DNA of 64,000 nt from Ephemerocybe angulata (taxonomy: Eukaryota; Basidiomycota; Agaricomycetes; Agaricales; Psathyrellaceae). The position numbers and the translations under genes are program-made. Under the pieces are notes generated by a model that was not told the origin of the DNA, made no database searches, and was given only the letters and a program-made list of their open reading frames with translations. The stretch lies in NCBI GenBank assembly GCA_013368325.1, contig JAACJK010000172.1, positions 395,593-459,592 of the forward strand. The letters are read 5' to 3'. Of this stretch, positions 10,935-20,544 are shown piece after piece (the first letter of the stretch is position 1; every line of letters starts with the position of its first letter).

Positions 10935-12005
10935 GTGAGTGAGGAGCAGCGTCCGACTCCTCAGCGACCAGTACCATACGTGCTTGTGCCGCCTCAGCGC
11001 GTGCAACCTATTCGTCCGGAGCGGCGTAATGAGACTGAAGAAAAGAATATAGAAAATCCAAAGGCGAGTAAGCCTAGAGTGTCCCCTGAGGATAGAGAAA
11101 ACATACTTCGCGTATTGGCGGAGGTCTTCGCGACTAAGCACCCTATCCGTTTCGTAGACCTCGTTAGAATGTCGCCGCGTGCGCGAGCTCTAGCGACGGA
11201 TCTGTTAAAGCGAAACAAACTCACTAAACGAGGTGATGGTACGCTCCCGTTCATGGAGAGTATGGTGGAGGAGTTAGAGGCGACCACTCACGCGTTGGGA
11301 TTGCCCGCAGAGTCAGTGGAAGCCGACCTCCAGACGGTGCTAGCACAGACGAGTACACCTGTCGAAGGTGTCTTGGACGTACCTGTAGAGGTCTTCGTCC
11401 AGGATCTGGTTATGCCTATGCACTATCTGTCGACTGGAAGTAAGGATGTGCCAAGTGGTGGACTCGTATGTCCCGATCCGATCGAGATGTTCCTCCTCGA
11501 GAATTCGGGTGTCGAAGTTAAGGGACTAGTGGCGGCGGCGTCGTCAGCCAAGATTAGAACTTTCTTCCCCGTAGTCAATCGGTGCAGGGAGGAGGAAGCG
11601 ATCGTCGACGAGGGATCCCAAGTATGTTCAGCCAGTGAAGCGACCGCTTTGGCTCTGGGTATCTCGTGGGATCCTACCTTGCGTATAGGCTTGCAATCGT
11701 CGAATAAAACGACTGCGACTACGCTTGGTCTGGCACGTAACGTACCTATCCATTGTGGAAATGGGGTCGTAGCCTATGTCCAGCTTCACGTCGTCAAGAA
11801 TCCCGCGTACAAATTGCTGTTGGGACGACCGTTCCTTTCGGCAATGAGTGGAATCTCTGCTAGCCGTCCCGACGACTCCCATACACTTACCTTAACTGAT
11901 CCCAATAACGGAAACCAAGTCACCATTCCTACGTACCCGAGAGGAGAAGTTCCGAATCAGTACAAGGATAAGTTGGCGATGTCTTTTCGGACATCGATGA
12001 TCTGA
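10935..12005 (+). CDS. Retroviral-type aspartic protease region
   Basis: Frame -1 relative to gag; it is open from before the gag stop (at least 10863), so 10935 is only a nominal start. The N-terminal third is basic and charged. The candidate protease domain has AIVDEGSQVCSAS as the active-site loop and LLLGRPF as the conserved strand near its end. The usual D-S/T-G is written DEGS here, a variant I associate with basidiomycete Ty3 elements but cannot confirm. It would cleave the polyprotein. Stop TGA 12003-12005; the pol frame is again offset by -1 and is already open upstream (SFSDIDDLSS near 11985-12010). Confidence 0.75.
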   Translation: MSEEQRPTPQRPVPYVLVPPQRVQPIRPERRNETEEKNIENPKASKPRVSPEDRENILRVLAEVFATKHPIRFVDLVRMSPRARALATDLLKRNKLTKRGDGTLPFMESMVEELEATTHALGLPAESVEADLQTVLAQTSTPVEGVLDVPVEVFVQDLVMPMHYLSTGSKDVPSGGLVCPDPIEMFLLENSGVEVKGLVAAASSAKIRTFFPVVNRCREEEAIVDEGSQVCSASEATALALGISWDPTLRIGLQSSNKTTATTLGLARNVPIHCGNGVVAYVQLHVVKNPAYKLLLGRPFLSAMSGISASRPDDSHTLTLTDPNNGNQVTIPTYPRGEVPNQYKDKLAMSFRTSMI

Positions 12006-12124
12006 GTTCGGCTCAGGGAGATGTAGCATGCATTATCGAGTTTTCGGAAACAGGCCTACCTACGATTGTAGCGACGGCGAATCCTCGCAATGGGCAAGGG
12101 TTTTCGGAGCAGGAGCTTCGAGAA

Positions 12125-15100
12125 TTGTACCTCACCCAAGCAGTTAATGAGGACAAAGTCAGTCAGGAGGATAAAGAGACGTTCATGCAGTACTTACAGT
12201 CAAGTGAAACTGCGTCTCCAAATCCTACCAAACCCAAAGTTAAGGGAGTCAGTACAGGCAAGAAGTATAAGCCTGTTGACAAGAAAGTCAAACCAGTATA
12301 CACCCATAGCCCGGAAGAGTTCAGAATTGTGAGGGAGATCAAGGGTGATCCCCTGCAGAACCTCCAGCCTTTGTCTCCAAACCCTCCTGAGTACGAACCG
12401 GTTGGGCGTTACACCCGCGAGCGTCAGGAGTGGTTTGACCAAGCGCATCCTGGGTTCTGGTGGGATGAAGAGCGCAAACTTATGCATCACTATATGTCCG
12501 TCCAGGAGGCAGCGTTTGCTTGGGACGAGAGTGAGCGTGGGCGGTTCAAGCCCGAATACTTCAAACCGGTGAAAATCGCGACCGTGCCTCACACACCGTG
12601 GGTCGAACGTCAAGGGCCTATTGCCCCGTATCTATTTGACTCACTGTGCGAGATGATGCGTAGTAAGATTGCGGCTGGTGTCTGGGAACCATCGAACTCG
12701 TCGTATCGTAGTCGGTGGTTCTGCGTGTTGAAAAAGGATGGCAAGAGTCTGCGCATTGTGCACAGTCTCGAGCCACTTAACGCTGTCAGCATCGCGCATT
12801 CCGGTCTCCCGCCCAACGTTGAAGAACTCGCGGCGCGTTTTGCAGGGTTGTCGTGCGGTACGACTATGGACCTGTACGTCGGTTACGATGAGCGTCTACT
12901 GGACGAGGGGTCGAGAGACCTCACCACCTTTCAAACGCCGTTCGGCGCCATGAGGTTAGTCACACTACCCATGGGGTGGACGAACTCAGTGCCAATTTTT
13001 CATGACGATGTTGTCACAATCTTGCAGCCTGAGATTCCCAAGTATACCGAGCCATTCATCGATGACGTCCACATAAAAGGACCTAAGTCACGATACCAGC
13101 GTCCAGACGGAACGTATGAGACGATTCCTGAGAACTCAGGAATTCGTCGATTCGTTTGGGAGCATATAAACGATGTACATCGTATTACCGAGCGTATGAA
13201 GTACTGCGGTGGTACTTTCTCGGGTAAGAAAACGAACTTGTGTCGTTCTGAATTTACCGTGGTCGGGCAACAAGTATCCTACGAAGGACGTAAACCGACC
13301 CCCGACCGAGTTGGAGTGATACTCCGATGGGGTCCCTGTCAGGATGTGTCCGACGTTAGGACGTTCCTGGGGACTGTAGGGACTTTCAGAATATTTATTC
13401 AAAACTACGCATTGCGCGCAGAACCAATCCAGAAGCTCACGCGTAAGAACGAGCCTTTTGTATGGGGCCCCGAGCAGGAAACTGCGATGGAGGACCTCAA
13501 AAAGGCCGTACAAGACGCACCGTTGCTAAAAGCTCTGGACGTTCAAAGCGGTAAGCCTCTGCGTCTGTCAGTGGATACGTCGTATATTGCGGTCGGCTGG
13601 TATCTCAGCCAGCAAGACGTCGACGACGCCAAGCGGTGGAATTATATCCGCTTCGGGTCCACGCTGCTCAACGAAACTGAAGCGAATTACTCGCAGCCGA
13701 AACGTGAATTGTACGGCTTAATGCGGGCACTCAAGGAGAATGAGTACAGCCTGATTATGGCTCGGCCTCTAGTCATCGAGACCGACGCCAAGTATATTCA
13801 GGGTATGCTCAAAAATCCAGGTGGAGGTCCCAATGCCACGATAAACAGATGGATTGAACAAGTCCGAAAGTTCTCGTTCGAGCTTTCACACGTCGCAGGA
13901 AAATCATTTGCTGTAGCCGACAGTCTGTCTCGTCGACGAGCACAACCCGGAGATCCTCCTCGGATCGAGTTTCCGGAATGCGAAGACGTCGACGAGGACT
14001 GTACAATCACGTTCTCAAAGAAATATGAAGGGGACGATGAACCCTTGGACTTCGAGGAGTTCAAGCATGACATTGACAGTCGCGGCGGTTATCTCCAGGA
14101 GATAAGCGCCCAGGCGCTTAACTCCGAGTTGATGGAAGAAACGCTGGAACAGTTCGTGCAGGAAGCTCAAGAGAGAGGCGTGTTCTCCAGAGCTGAACAC
14201 ACGAGGTTCATTGAGCAATGGACGTTGAGTCACCCCGGGAATCGTGCGCGCATGGGCATACGGGCTTTATCTCAGTTCACGCAAACCGCCGACGAAGGCG
14301 AGAGTGTGGGAGACCCATATCCCATGGACATTCGAACGGTGCAAGCCAAACGTCTGGACTCGTGGATGCCGCACGTGTATACATGGCTCAAAAATCCCCT
14401 AAAACGGCCTCCGATCGACGCGGGCGAGTGGAGCGCTTTTGAGCGCTTAGCCAATAAATGCTTCATCGCGGACGATGGGCGTTTATTTCGTCGAGAGGAT
14501 GGGGAGGGACACCACAGGGTGTTCGTCGAGGTAGACAGGCGAATGTCTATACTCAAGCATTCGCATGACGGAAACGGTCACCGGGGCACGTACGCAACGA
14601 AGTCCTTTGTAGCAAAACGCTTTTGGTGGCCGGAGTTAGCAGCGGATGTCGAGTGGTATGTGAAAACGTGCCACTTGTGTCAGTTACGACAGAAAATCTT
14701 GGTAAAAATCCCACCCACCGTCACTGAGACCCCGTCGATTTTCCAAGTGGTACACATCGATACGTTGCATATGACACCCAAAAGTAATGGGTGTGGGTAC
14801 ATAGTGCACGGTCGATGTGCCCTTACTTCGTGGATGGAGGGAAAGCCCCTCAAAACGGAAAGCGCAGCCTCTATTGGCGCGTGGTTATTTTCCGATATCA
14901 TCTGCAGGTGGGGGTGCTTGCGAAAGATTGTGACAGATAATGGCGCACCTATCATAGCAGCAGTAAAATGGATTGAAGCCAAGTACGGGATCAAAGGGAT
15001 TACCATCTCGGGCTACAATTCCAAGGCAAATGGTCGCATTGAGCGCCCACACTGGGATGTGCGTCAGAGTTTGTACAAAGCTACGGGTGGGGACGTTAGC

Positions 15101-15814
15101 AAGTGGTACTGGTTTTTCGATCACGTCATGTGGGCGGATCGAATTACCGTACGAAAACGCTTGGGTTGTTCCCCGTTTTTCCTGTTAACTGGAGCAGAGC
15201 CAGTCTCGCCGTTGGACATCGAAGAGGCTACGTGGTTAGTAGAACCCCCAGTAGGCCTGATATCTACCGAGGATCTCATTGCGCAACGAGCTCGAGCGCT
15301 CGCCAAGCACCAGACCCATGTCGAGGTAGCCATGGCTAAGGTCGATGCCGAAAAGCGAAAGCGAGTACTCCAATACGAGCAGGAGTATCATAACACGATC
15401 AGACGCTGGGATTTCAAACGAGGCGACTTAGTGCTCATGCGAAATACAGCGATCGAATCTAGTCTTAACAAAAAGATGCGCCCCCGGTACTTAGGTCCCC
15501 TGGTAGTGGTTTCCAGGAATAAGGGTGGGGCGTACATCCTTGCTGAGTTAAATGGAGCCGTATACTCCAGTAAAATAGCAGCGTACCGAGTGATACCGTA
15601 CCATCCTCGGAAATCTATAAGCTTGGAGAACGTACCTGGTCTGGGTCTCGACGTTGAGCCCGAGGTTCTCAAAGAGCTAGAGGATTCAGAAGAAAATGGG
15701 GAACAAAAGTTCGTTGACTTCAATTTCGACCGCATGCCTCGTCTACGGGTACAGACAGACGAGGAGGAAGAAAATGAAGGGTCCCTGGAGAGCGAGGGAT
15801 CGGACGACGAATAA
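12125..15814 (+). CDS. pol: Pol: reverse transcriptase, RNase H, integrase
   Basis: Uninterrupted 3.7-kb frame; 12125 is nominal because the frame continues upstream to about 11985. RT: FQTPFGAMRLVTLPMGWTNS and the catalytic FIDDVHIKG (Y/FxDD class). RNase H: LSVDTS, KRELYGL and ETDAK give the D-E-D triad. Integrase: zinc module with HSHDGNGH and CHLC, then a DDE core with HIDTLH, TDNGAP and GRIERPH. The C-terminal part has GPLVVVSRNKGGAYILAE (a GPY/F-like module) and a Glu/Asp-rich tail. No stop or frameshift is seen, consistent with a young element. Confidence 0.95.
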   Translation: MYLTQAVNEDKVSQEDKETFMQYLQSSETASPNPTKPKVKGVSTGKKYKPVDKKVKPVYTHSPEEFRIVREIKGDPLQNLQPLSPNPPEYEPVGRYTRERQEWFDQAHPGFWWDEERKLMHHYMSVQEAAFAWDESERGRFKPEYFKPVKIATVPHTPWVERQGPIAPYLFDSLCEMMRSKIAAGVWEPSNSSYRSRWFCVLKKDGKSLRIVHSLEPLNAVSIAHSGLPPNVEELAARFAGLSCGTTMDLYVGYDERLLDEGSRDLTTFQTPFGAMRLVTLPMGWTNSVPIFHDDVVTILQPEIPKYTEPFIDDVHIKGPKSRYQRPDGTYETIPENSGIRRFVWEHINDVHRITERMKYCGGTFSGKKTNLCRSEFTVVGQQVSYEGRKPTPDRVGVILRWGPCQDVSDVRTFLGTVGTFRIFIQNYALRAEPIQKLTRKNEPFVWGPEQETAMEDLKKAVQDAPLLKALDVQSGKPLRLSVDTSYIAVGWYLSQQDVDDAKRWNYIRFGSTLLNETEANYSQPKRELYGLMRALKENEYSLIMARPLVIETDAKYIQGMLKNPGGGPNATINRWIEQVRKFSFELSHVAGKSFAVADSLSRRRAQPGDPPRIEFPECEDVDEDCTITFSKKYEGDDEPLDFEEFKHDIDSRGGYLQEISAQALNSELMEETLEQFVQEAQERGVFSRAEHTRFIEQWTLSHPGNRARMGIRALSQFTQTADEGESVGDPYPMDIRTVQAKRLDSWMPHVYTWLKNPLKRPPIDAGEWSAFERLANKCFIADDGRLFRREDGEGHHRVFVEVDRRMSILKHSHDGNGHRGTYATKSFVAKRFWWPELAADVEWYVKTCHLCQLRQKILVKIPPTVTETPSIFQVVHIDTLHMTPKSNGCGYIVHGRCALTSWMEGKPLKTESAASIGAWLFSDIICRWGCLRKIVTDNGAPIIAAVKWIEAKYGIKGITISGYNSKANGRIERPHWDVRQSLYKATGGDVSKWYWFFDHVMWADRITVRKRLGCSPFFLLTGAEPVSPLDIEEATWLVEPPVGLISTEDLIAQRARALAKHQTHVEVAMAKVDAEKRKRVLQYEQEYHNTIRRWDFKRGDLVLMRNTAIESSLNKKMRPRYLGPLVVVSRNKGGAYILAELNGAVYSSKIAAYRVIPYHPRKSISLENVPGLGLDVEPEVLKELEDSEENGEQKFVDFNFDRMPRLRVQTDEEEENEGSLESEGSDDE

Positions 15815-15846
15815 AAACCCCAACTGATTCCTTCAATCGAACATAC

Positions 15847-17302
15847 CTACGAGCTACGGTGGCCCTTGGGCACGTCGGAGGCTTCCTCCTCACCACAGCT
15901 AACGGCTTCCTCGCCCTCCGACTTCGCAGCACGGCGTTCGTGCGCGGCCATCTCGTCATCCCAGTTTCCAACCGGTTCCATGTCGAGCATGTCGACGTCT
16001 TCGTCCTCAGGCAAGTCGACTTCACGACCCTTCCCCTTGTCGTTAGAGGTGGAAGGGTTCTCTGGGGTAGCCTCGGCAGTCTTCGTAGCCTCCGTAGTGT
16101 CCGTAGCCTTCGTAGTTTTCGAAGGCTTCGCTGTTTTCGCAGTCGACGCGGCGGTCGAAGTGGGACGACTCGCAGTGAGTTGCTTGGGCGCAGGACCGGT
16201 CGTCATACGAGCACCGCGGTCGGTCGAAGTACGGGAGGAACTGGCGGCCTTGGTGACGACGACCTTGGGTTCGATAGGCGTAGTAGGAGGAACGGCGGTC
16301 TTCTTGAACTTCGGGAAGGTGCTGGGACGATCCTCCATGAGCAAACGCAGCCCAGCAACGCGAGAATCGTACTCCGCCGTCAGCTTCTTCGAAACAGCAG
16401 AGAGAGTGCTAGTTTGAGCATTCAACCCGTGAATCTGGGTGCGGAGGGCGATCGCGGCGTTATACGCGATAGCCTCGGCCCCAGAACTGTTGCCAGTACT
16501 CGCGATGTACTCGCGAGCATGGCGGAAGAGTACCTCAGTCGGGACTTCCGCCGCAGGCGCACGCCAGTCTGCAATAAACATGTTAGTAAGGACAGGAGGC
16601 TCTGGGAAACAAAAGAGACGTACCTCCGTCCGATCCTCCAAGTACACGCCCTTTACGGGGCGATTCATCGTCGTCCTGCGACTAAAAATCAAGGGTCAGT
16701 CTAAAGGAAGATGTCAGGCGATGTAAAGTGCACATACCTGACGTTTGGTTCCTCGAGAAAGGGGTGCGGTATCGATAGCCTCGTCCTCGGAGTCGTCAGC
16801 ACCAGGGTCGGCGTAAGACCCATCACCGTGCTTCTTCTGAGAGGCTGGTGTGAGAAGGAAACATCGTAGCTGAAAGAAGTGGACGGGGCGTACCTTAAGT
16901 TCAAGGGCCCGTTCCGAGAGTCGGTCGACGCGCTCCAGAAGAGCGAGGGGGATAAAGGGCGAGTTTTTGTCCGGGCTTCGCTTGTTGAGGTGCCTGAGCA
17001 CCGAGTGAAGCTTGTATAACTTCCCTCCCAGGTGCTCAAACACCAACCAGGTTTCGTCCCCCTCCAGGGCACAAATCTATCAATTAAAAGAGTGCGTTAG
17101 TCTCGACACGAGATCCCACAACCAGTACACATACCAGATGTTCGAGATTAGTGCGCAGTTGGGGCATCGCCTCGAGTAAAGCGTCGAGAAGCTTCTTCCC
17201 GAACAGTTTGTTGTAAGATTCCTTTGCCGGGCCTGGGCCGAGGTGCCATTTCTTTGCTAAAGTGTCGGAGACGTGCTTGGCGGAAGTGTAAGGCAAGGGC
17301 AT
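15847..17302 (-). CDS. Spliced antisense accessory protein of the retrotransposon (about 409 aa)
   Basis: Read on the minus strand, five exons (17302-17135, 17076-16894, 16836-16738, 16681-16624, 16568-15847) with canonical GT-AG introns join to exactly 1230 nt. The ATG at 17302 begins MPLPYTSAKHVSDTLAKKWH. The first two exons give a folded-looking domain (LLEAMPQLRTNLEHL, then TWLVFEHLGG and LERVDRLSERAL); the third is acidic, the fifth starts DWRAPAAEVPTEVLF and ends in a Thr/Ala/Lys-rich region with an acidic tail (EDEDVDMLDME). It starts 32 bases past the pol stop on the opposite strand. I recognise no family. It could be a captured host gene or an element-borne regulator. The opposite-strand frame at 15859-16704 is its shadow. 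Confidence 0.7.
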
Positions 17303-17870
17303 AGTGCGAAACGAGGAGTGAAACAGAGAAAAGAGAGAGCGAACTGTGTCGATGGAGAGGGACAGTTTCGCGGCCTTGTACTTATAGGCGCGCGGTTAAC
17401 TGCACCCGGTACCTCCAAGGACGGAGTGAACAGCTCGATAAGCTGATTCACTCGTGAAAGCCGCCAGGGCTGGGCACATACCTGTGTCCTCGTCGTGTTC
17501 TGGGGCTCGAAAATCAGACAGAAAACGCGGAAACAAATTGCGCTACGCGCGCTACACGCGAAAGCCTCCATCACGAGGCGTCTAGAAAACAAGTGCCGCT
17601 GTCAACGTTGACAGGGAAGCGGCGTTATGTTTTGGGCGGAAACCTGCGTCAGGTTAGTAACCGGCACCAAAACATGCTGAAAAAGGGAGTCCAGTGACGT
17701 AGTACACACCTTCGAGGGTGATTGGCGCTTGGATCGACCGTAACATATTCTCCAGTAAGGTCCCGTAAAAAGAAGAGTGGAATTAGTCTCCAAGTTAAAC
17801 TCTAAAGGACGGAAGGAAAAAGGACGTACCCGGTACACACAGCAGAGACTGCGGACAGTCTCAATCTGTT
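17303..17870. promoter_or_regulatory. Non-coding stretch upstream of antisense gene
   Basis: Between the antisense start and the 3' LTR. It holds a perfect 16-bp palindrome, CTGTCAACGTTGACAG, at 17599-17614. It must contain the antisense promoter if that gene is transcribed from inside the element. No gene seen. Confidence 0.4.
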
Positions 17871-17882
17871 GTGTGGGGGAGA
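17871..17882 (+). promoter_or_regulatory. Polypurine tract
   Basis: GTGTGGGGGAGA ends directly at the 3' LTR start TGATAC, the expected place for plus-strand priming. Confidence 0.8.
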
Positions 17883-19494
17883 TGATACGACCGTAGTCGT
17901 AAAACGGCGTTTTTGGCGTATAAACCATGCAAACCTGTACGAAAGTACTGTCGGGGTCACCAGCACCGAGCTCTCGAGCCTATAAACTAGGAAAGAGGTT
18001 CGTCAGGTACCTAGTACGCCTCACTCGCCAGTACAAGAGAGCCGTTAGACAGTATCAGACCCGAGGATAAGGTAGCAAGCGGGCGGCGCGGTTAAGCGCC
18101 CACGCGAGCGCCTAGTCCTCGCACACCCTTTCTGGCGAAATGCCCACTAAAATCGGTCTGATTCTGCGGGCCTACGTACAGGAGCATCCTACCTACGCTA
18201 CGCGTTCGTCGCTTGGGTATAGCACTTCGCTACGTCGTCACCTCCTCCTCCTCTTCCTCCTCCGTCGTACCGGCCTTCTACCTCGTTCTGCGGTTGTGTG
18301 GATGCGTTGCGGACGGTTCCAAAGCGTCAAGAGGTCTCCTACCCTCGGAAGGGAGAAACCTCCGACACCCCGGTCCACAGTGGGGTCACCCGATGGTCGT
18401 TACACATTGGTTAGAAGCGCGTACCGTGCAGCCGGAGGAAATCCATCTCGGCAAAGGTACGCGCGTCGTCCTAAAAGAACAAGTCTTTTGTTAGTCGCAC
18501 TGCCTTGAGAACCTGAAGTCCTCGAGGTCAGTAATCGAAGCCCGTTGGCGGAATGCCGGTCTCGAAGAACAAGACTACGTACCTTGTGGGAGGAGCTTCC
18601 TCCACCAGATTGGGCAGTTCCGATGCGGAACGGGCGTTAACCCGTGATTAAATCCGCATCGGCCCACCAGTACTTCGCTCGGCAGGGCTCGAGAAGCCCT
18701 TTGCGAAGTGGTCACCAGGGCGCGCGGTGTACGCGCGTCCCACAGCAGGCCTTTGGGCATCCACACGAAATCTGTACCATATAATCTGTGATCGAGAAAA
18801 TGTAACATTAGCATACGGTACCCCGAATTTACGACTCACCTTCGTCTGGACTCTCCTCCTATCGACTTTGTCTATCCCTGCTCTCGCGAACACCGTCGCG
18901 ATCGAGCTGCCTGCCGACCTCTCCCACCGGCGCCTAACCATCTCCCGTCTTCGTCAACGAACTCGATCCTTCGCGATCTAAACCGATCCGTCCCCTCTGG
19001 TCTTCATCTCCGTGCCCCTACCACCCTCCTAGACCCTCGTCAGTCACCGATCTCCTCAATCGAGGACTCACCTGCGTTCTACGGTCTTCGCGTACCTCAT
19101 CGTCGAGGTCCAAGCCATCCTTTCCCGTTTTGGGGCCTTAGTCATCCCGCCATCAGCCGCGGCCCACAGCCACTCAGCGCTTGTGACGGCGCTTAAGTCT
19201 GGGTGTCCTCGGAAGCCGTTTCCTGGGCTCAGTTTGTAGCCGATAAAATCCAAATAAATTCTATAAAGTCGGAATTTATTCTTGGTTCGTGAAAGTACTC
19301 TTCGTTTGAGTTCGCGAGTATCCGTTTGCGTTAGAAACCGTGTTTATAGTCTATCAGAGGTACTAGAGTGTCTCTAGTTCTGAATATATAAGACTATTAT
19401 TCTATCTGCGTGTGTGTAAGGCTACTCTAAGTCAAGAGAGTCTTTTGGGGTTGTGTTGTGAGCGATATTCCGCGCTCACGTCCCCGTCTCATCA
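17883..19494 (+). repeat. 3' LTR (1612 bp)
   Basis: Full-length match to 7100-8711, bounded by the polypurine tract on the left and the target duplication on the right. No difference from the 5' LTR was seen. Confidence 0.95.
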
Positions 19495-19604
19495 CCGTCC
19501 GAGAACTCAACCAATCAAATATTCCACAGTACGCCCGCTTGCAATGCGTCTATGCCACCAGGCGCCCTGGTGTCGTCCTCGATTCCCTTCCTCCTATTGA
19601 GTAA
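19495..19604 (+). pseudogene. 3' end of the interrupted methyltransferase gene
   Basis: 19495-19498 is the second copy of the target duplication (CCGT). From 19499 the frame of exon 6 resumes exactly (CHHTV side at 7099, then RELNQSNIPQYA...) and runs 34 codons to TAA 19602-19604. It is now separated from its promoter by 12.4 kb and should not be translated as part of the enzyme unless the whole element is removed. Confidence 0.85.
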
Positions 19605-19764
19605 TTTCATGCATGAACGTCGTAGACTCGTACATTAATGTCCTCACTCGAACCCAATTCTTTTCACTTGTTCCGAAACGGAAATGAGTAGATTGTACCA
19701 TTTGTATCTCTCTTTCTCTCTCATACCCCATTGTGTATATCCTATCGTATCCTATCCTATCGAC

Positions 19765-20544
19765 CTAATTCTGACGAGCCTGGCTATAGCCAGCAATCTC
19801 ATCGGGATCGCTCCGCCAAACTCGAAGCTCATTACGAAGGTCTTCTAGGTCCCTCATACACTCCATTTTCTCGTCAAACTCTCGCTCGAATCGGCTCTCC
19901 GCATCAGCCAAACGGTCCAATAGGGCTGCTTTCTCAGCAAACCACATCGTCCCTGCCTCGGTCAACTCGTGGACTCTCCCTTTCAGCTTGACAACCTTCC
20001 GCTCCAGCTTCTGTATCTCTCGAACATACTCGTCAGGCTTGGCTGTCTTTGTGGACAGCGACTCCCAATATGCCGCAGCATCTGGAGATTCAGCCAATTC
20101 ATCAGCGATGCGGGCCTCCTCCAGCACCTCCAACTTCTCGAGCTGCTCCTGCTCCTCTCCATTACCATGGCCCCATCCTGTCCCCATATTCGGATCGGCC
20201 GAATCTGAATCTATCTCTGCAGCCTCGCGAGCAGCCTGTCTGTTAACCCGCCTTTGGTTTCTGGCGTTGGCTGCAGCTTCTATAAAAGAGTATGAGCACC
20301 CGATACATAATTGAATAGTCGTATCATGACACCCACCCTTCCTGCTGGCTTCTGCTGCATTGGGAACTCGAGGCGCAGCTCGAGCATTCCAAACTGCGCC
20401 ACTCTGGCCAAGGCGCTTTTGTCCTGTCCCTTTCGCTTTCGAGTTGCTTGTTATCATCTTGGGAGTCACCCGCCTGTTGTTGGAGGGTCCTTGGAACGGA
20501 TTCAGGTTCTCGTCGGCAAGTGTCTTCGAAGTTGTCTTTGGCAT
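19765..20544 (-). CDS. Coiled-coil hypothetical protein
   Basis: Minus strand, two exons: start ATG 20544 (MPKTTSKTLADENLNPFQG), then a 53-bp-class intron that begins GTGGGTGTCATG near 20337 and ends TATAG near 20281, rejoining as RKEAAANARNQRR; stop at 19767-19765. The N-terminus is basic with RRVTPKMITSNSKAKG; the middle is acidic; the C-terminal half (IQKLERKVVKLKGRVHEL onward, then RDLEDLRNELRVW) is a heptad-type coiled coil. No family recognised. It is transcribed divergently from the neighbouring transposase-like gene, about 0.8 kb apart. Confidence 0.6.
   Translation of the reverse strand: MPKTTSKTLADENLNPFQGPSNNRRVTPKMITSNSKAKGTGQKRLGQSGAVWNARAAPRVPNAAEASRKGGCHDTTIQLCIGCSYSFIEAAANARNQRRVNRQAAREAAEIDSDSADPNMGTGWGHGNGEEQEQLEKLEVLEEARIADELAESPDAAAYWESLSTKTAKPDEYVREIQKLERKVVKLKGRVHELTEAGTMWFAEKAALLDRLADAESRFEREFDEKMECMRDLEDLRNELRVWRSDPDEIAGYSQARQN

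Larger units (their letters stand above)
7100..19494 (+). mobile_element. Complete Ty3/mdg4 (gypsy)-type LTR retrotransposon
   Basis: 12.4 kb element with direct LTRs (7100-8711 and 17883-19494, offset exactly 10783), target duplication, a primer-binding-site candidate, a polypurine tract, gag with zinc knuckle, aspartic protease, RT-RNaseH-integrase in that order, and an additional antisense gene before the 3' LTR. The order RT-RNaseH-integrase places it in the Ty3 group. The LTRs appear identical and the long polyprotein frame is open, so it is young and may be active. It sits in the same orientation as the methyltransferase gene it interrupts. Confidence 0.95.

Noticed and set aside
15859..16704. 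281-codon plus-strand frame with Arg/Gly/Ser-rich product
   Set aside because: It is the mirror of the antisense gene's last exons; repetitive Arg-Ser composition arises from the complementary Thr/Ala/Lys codons.
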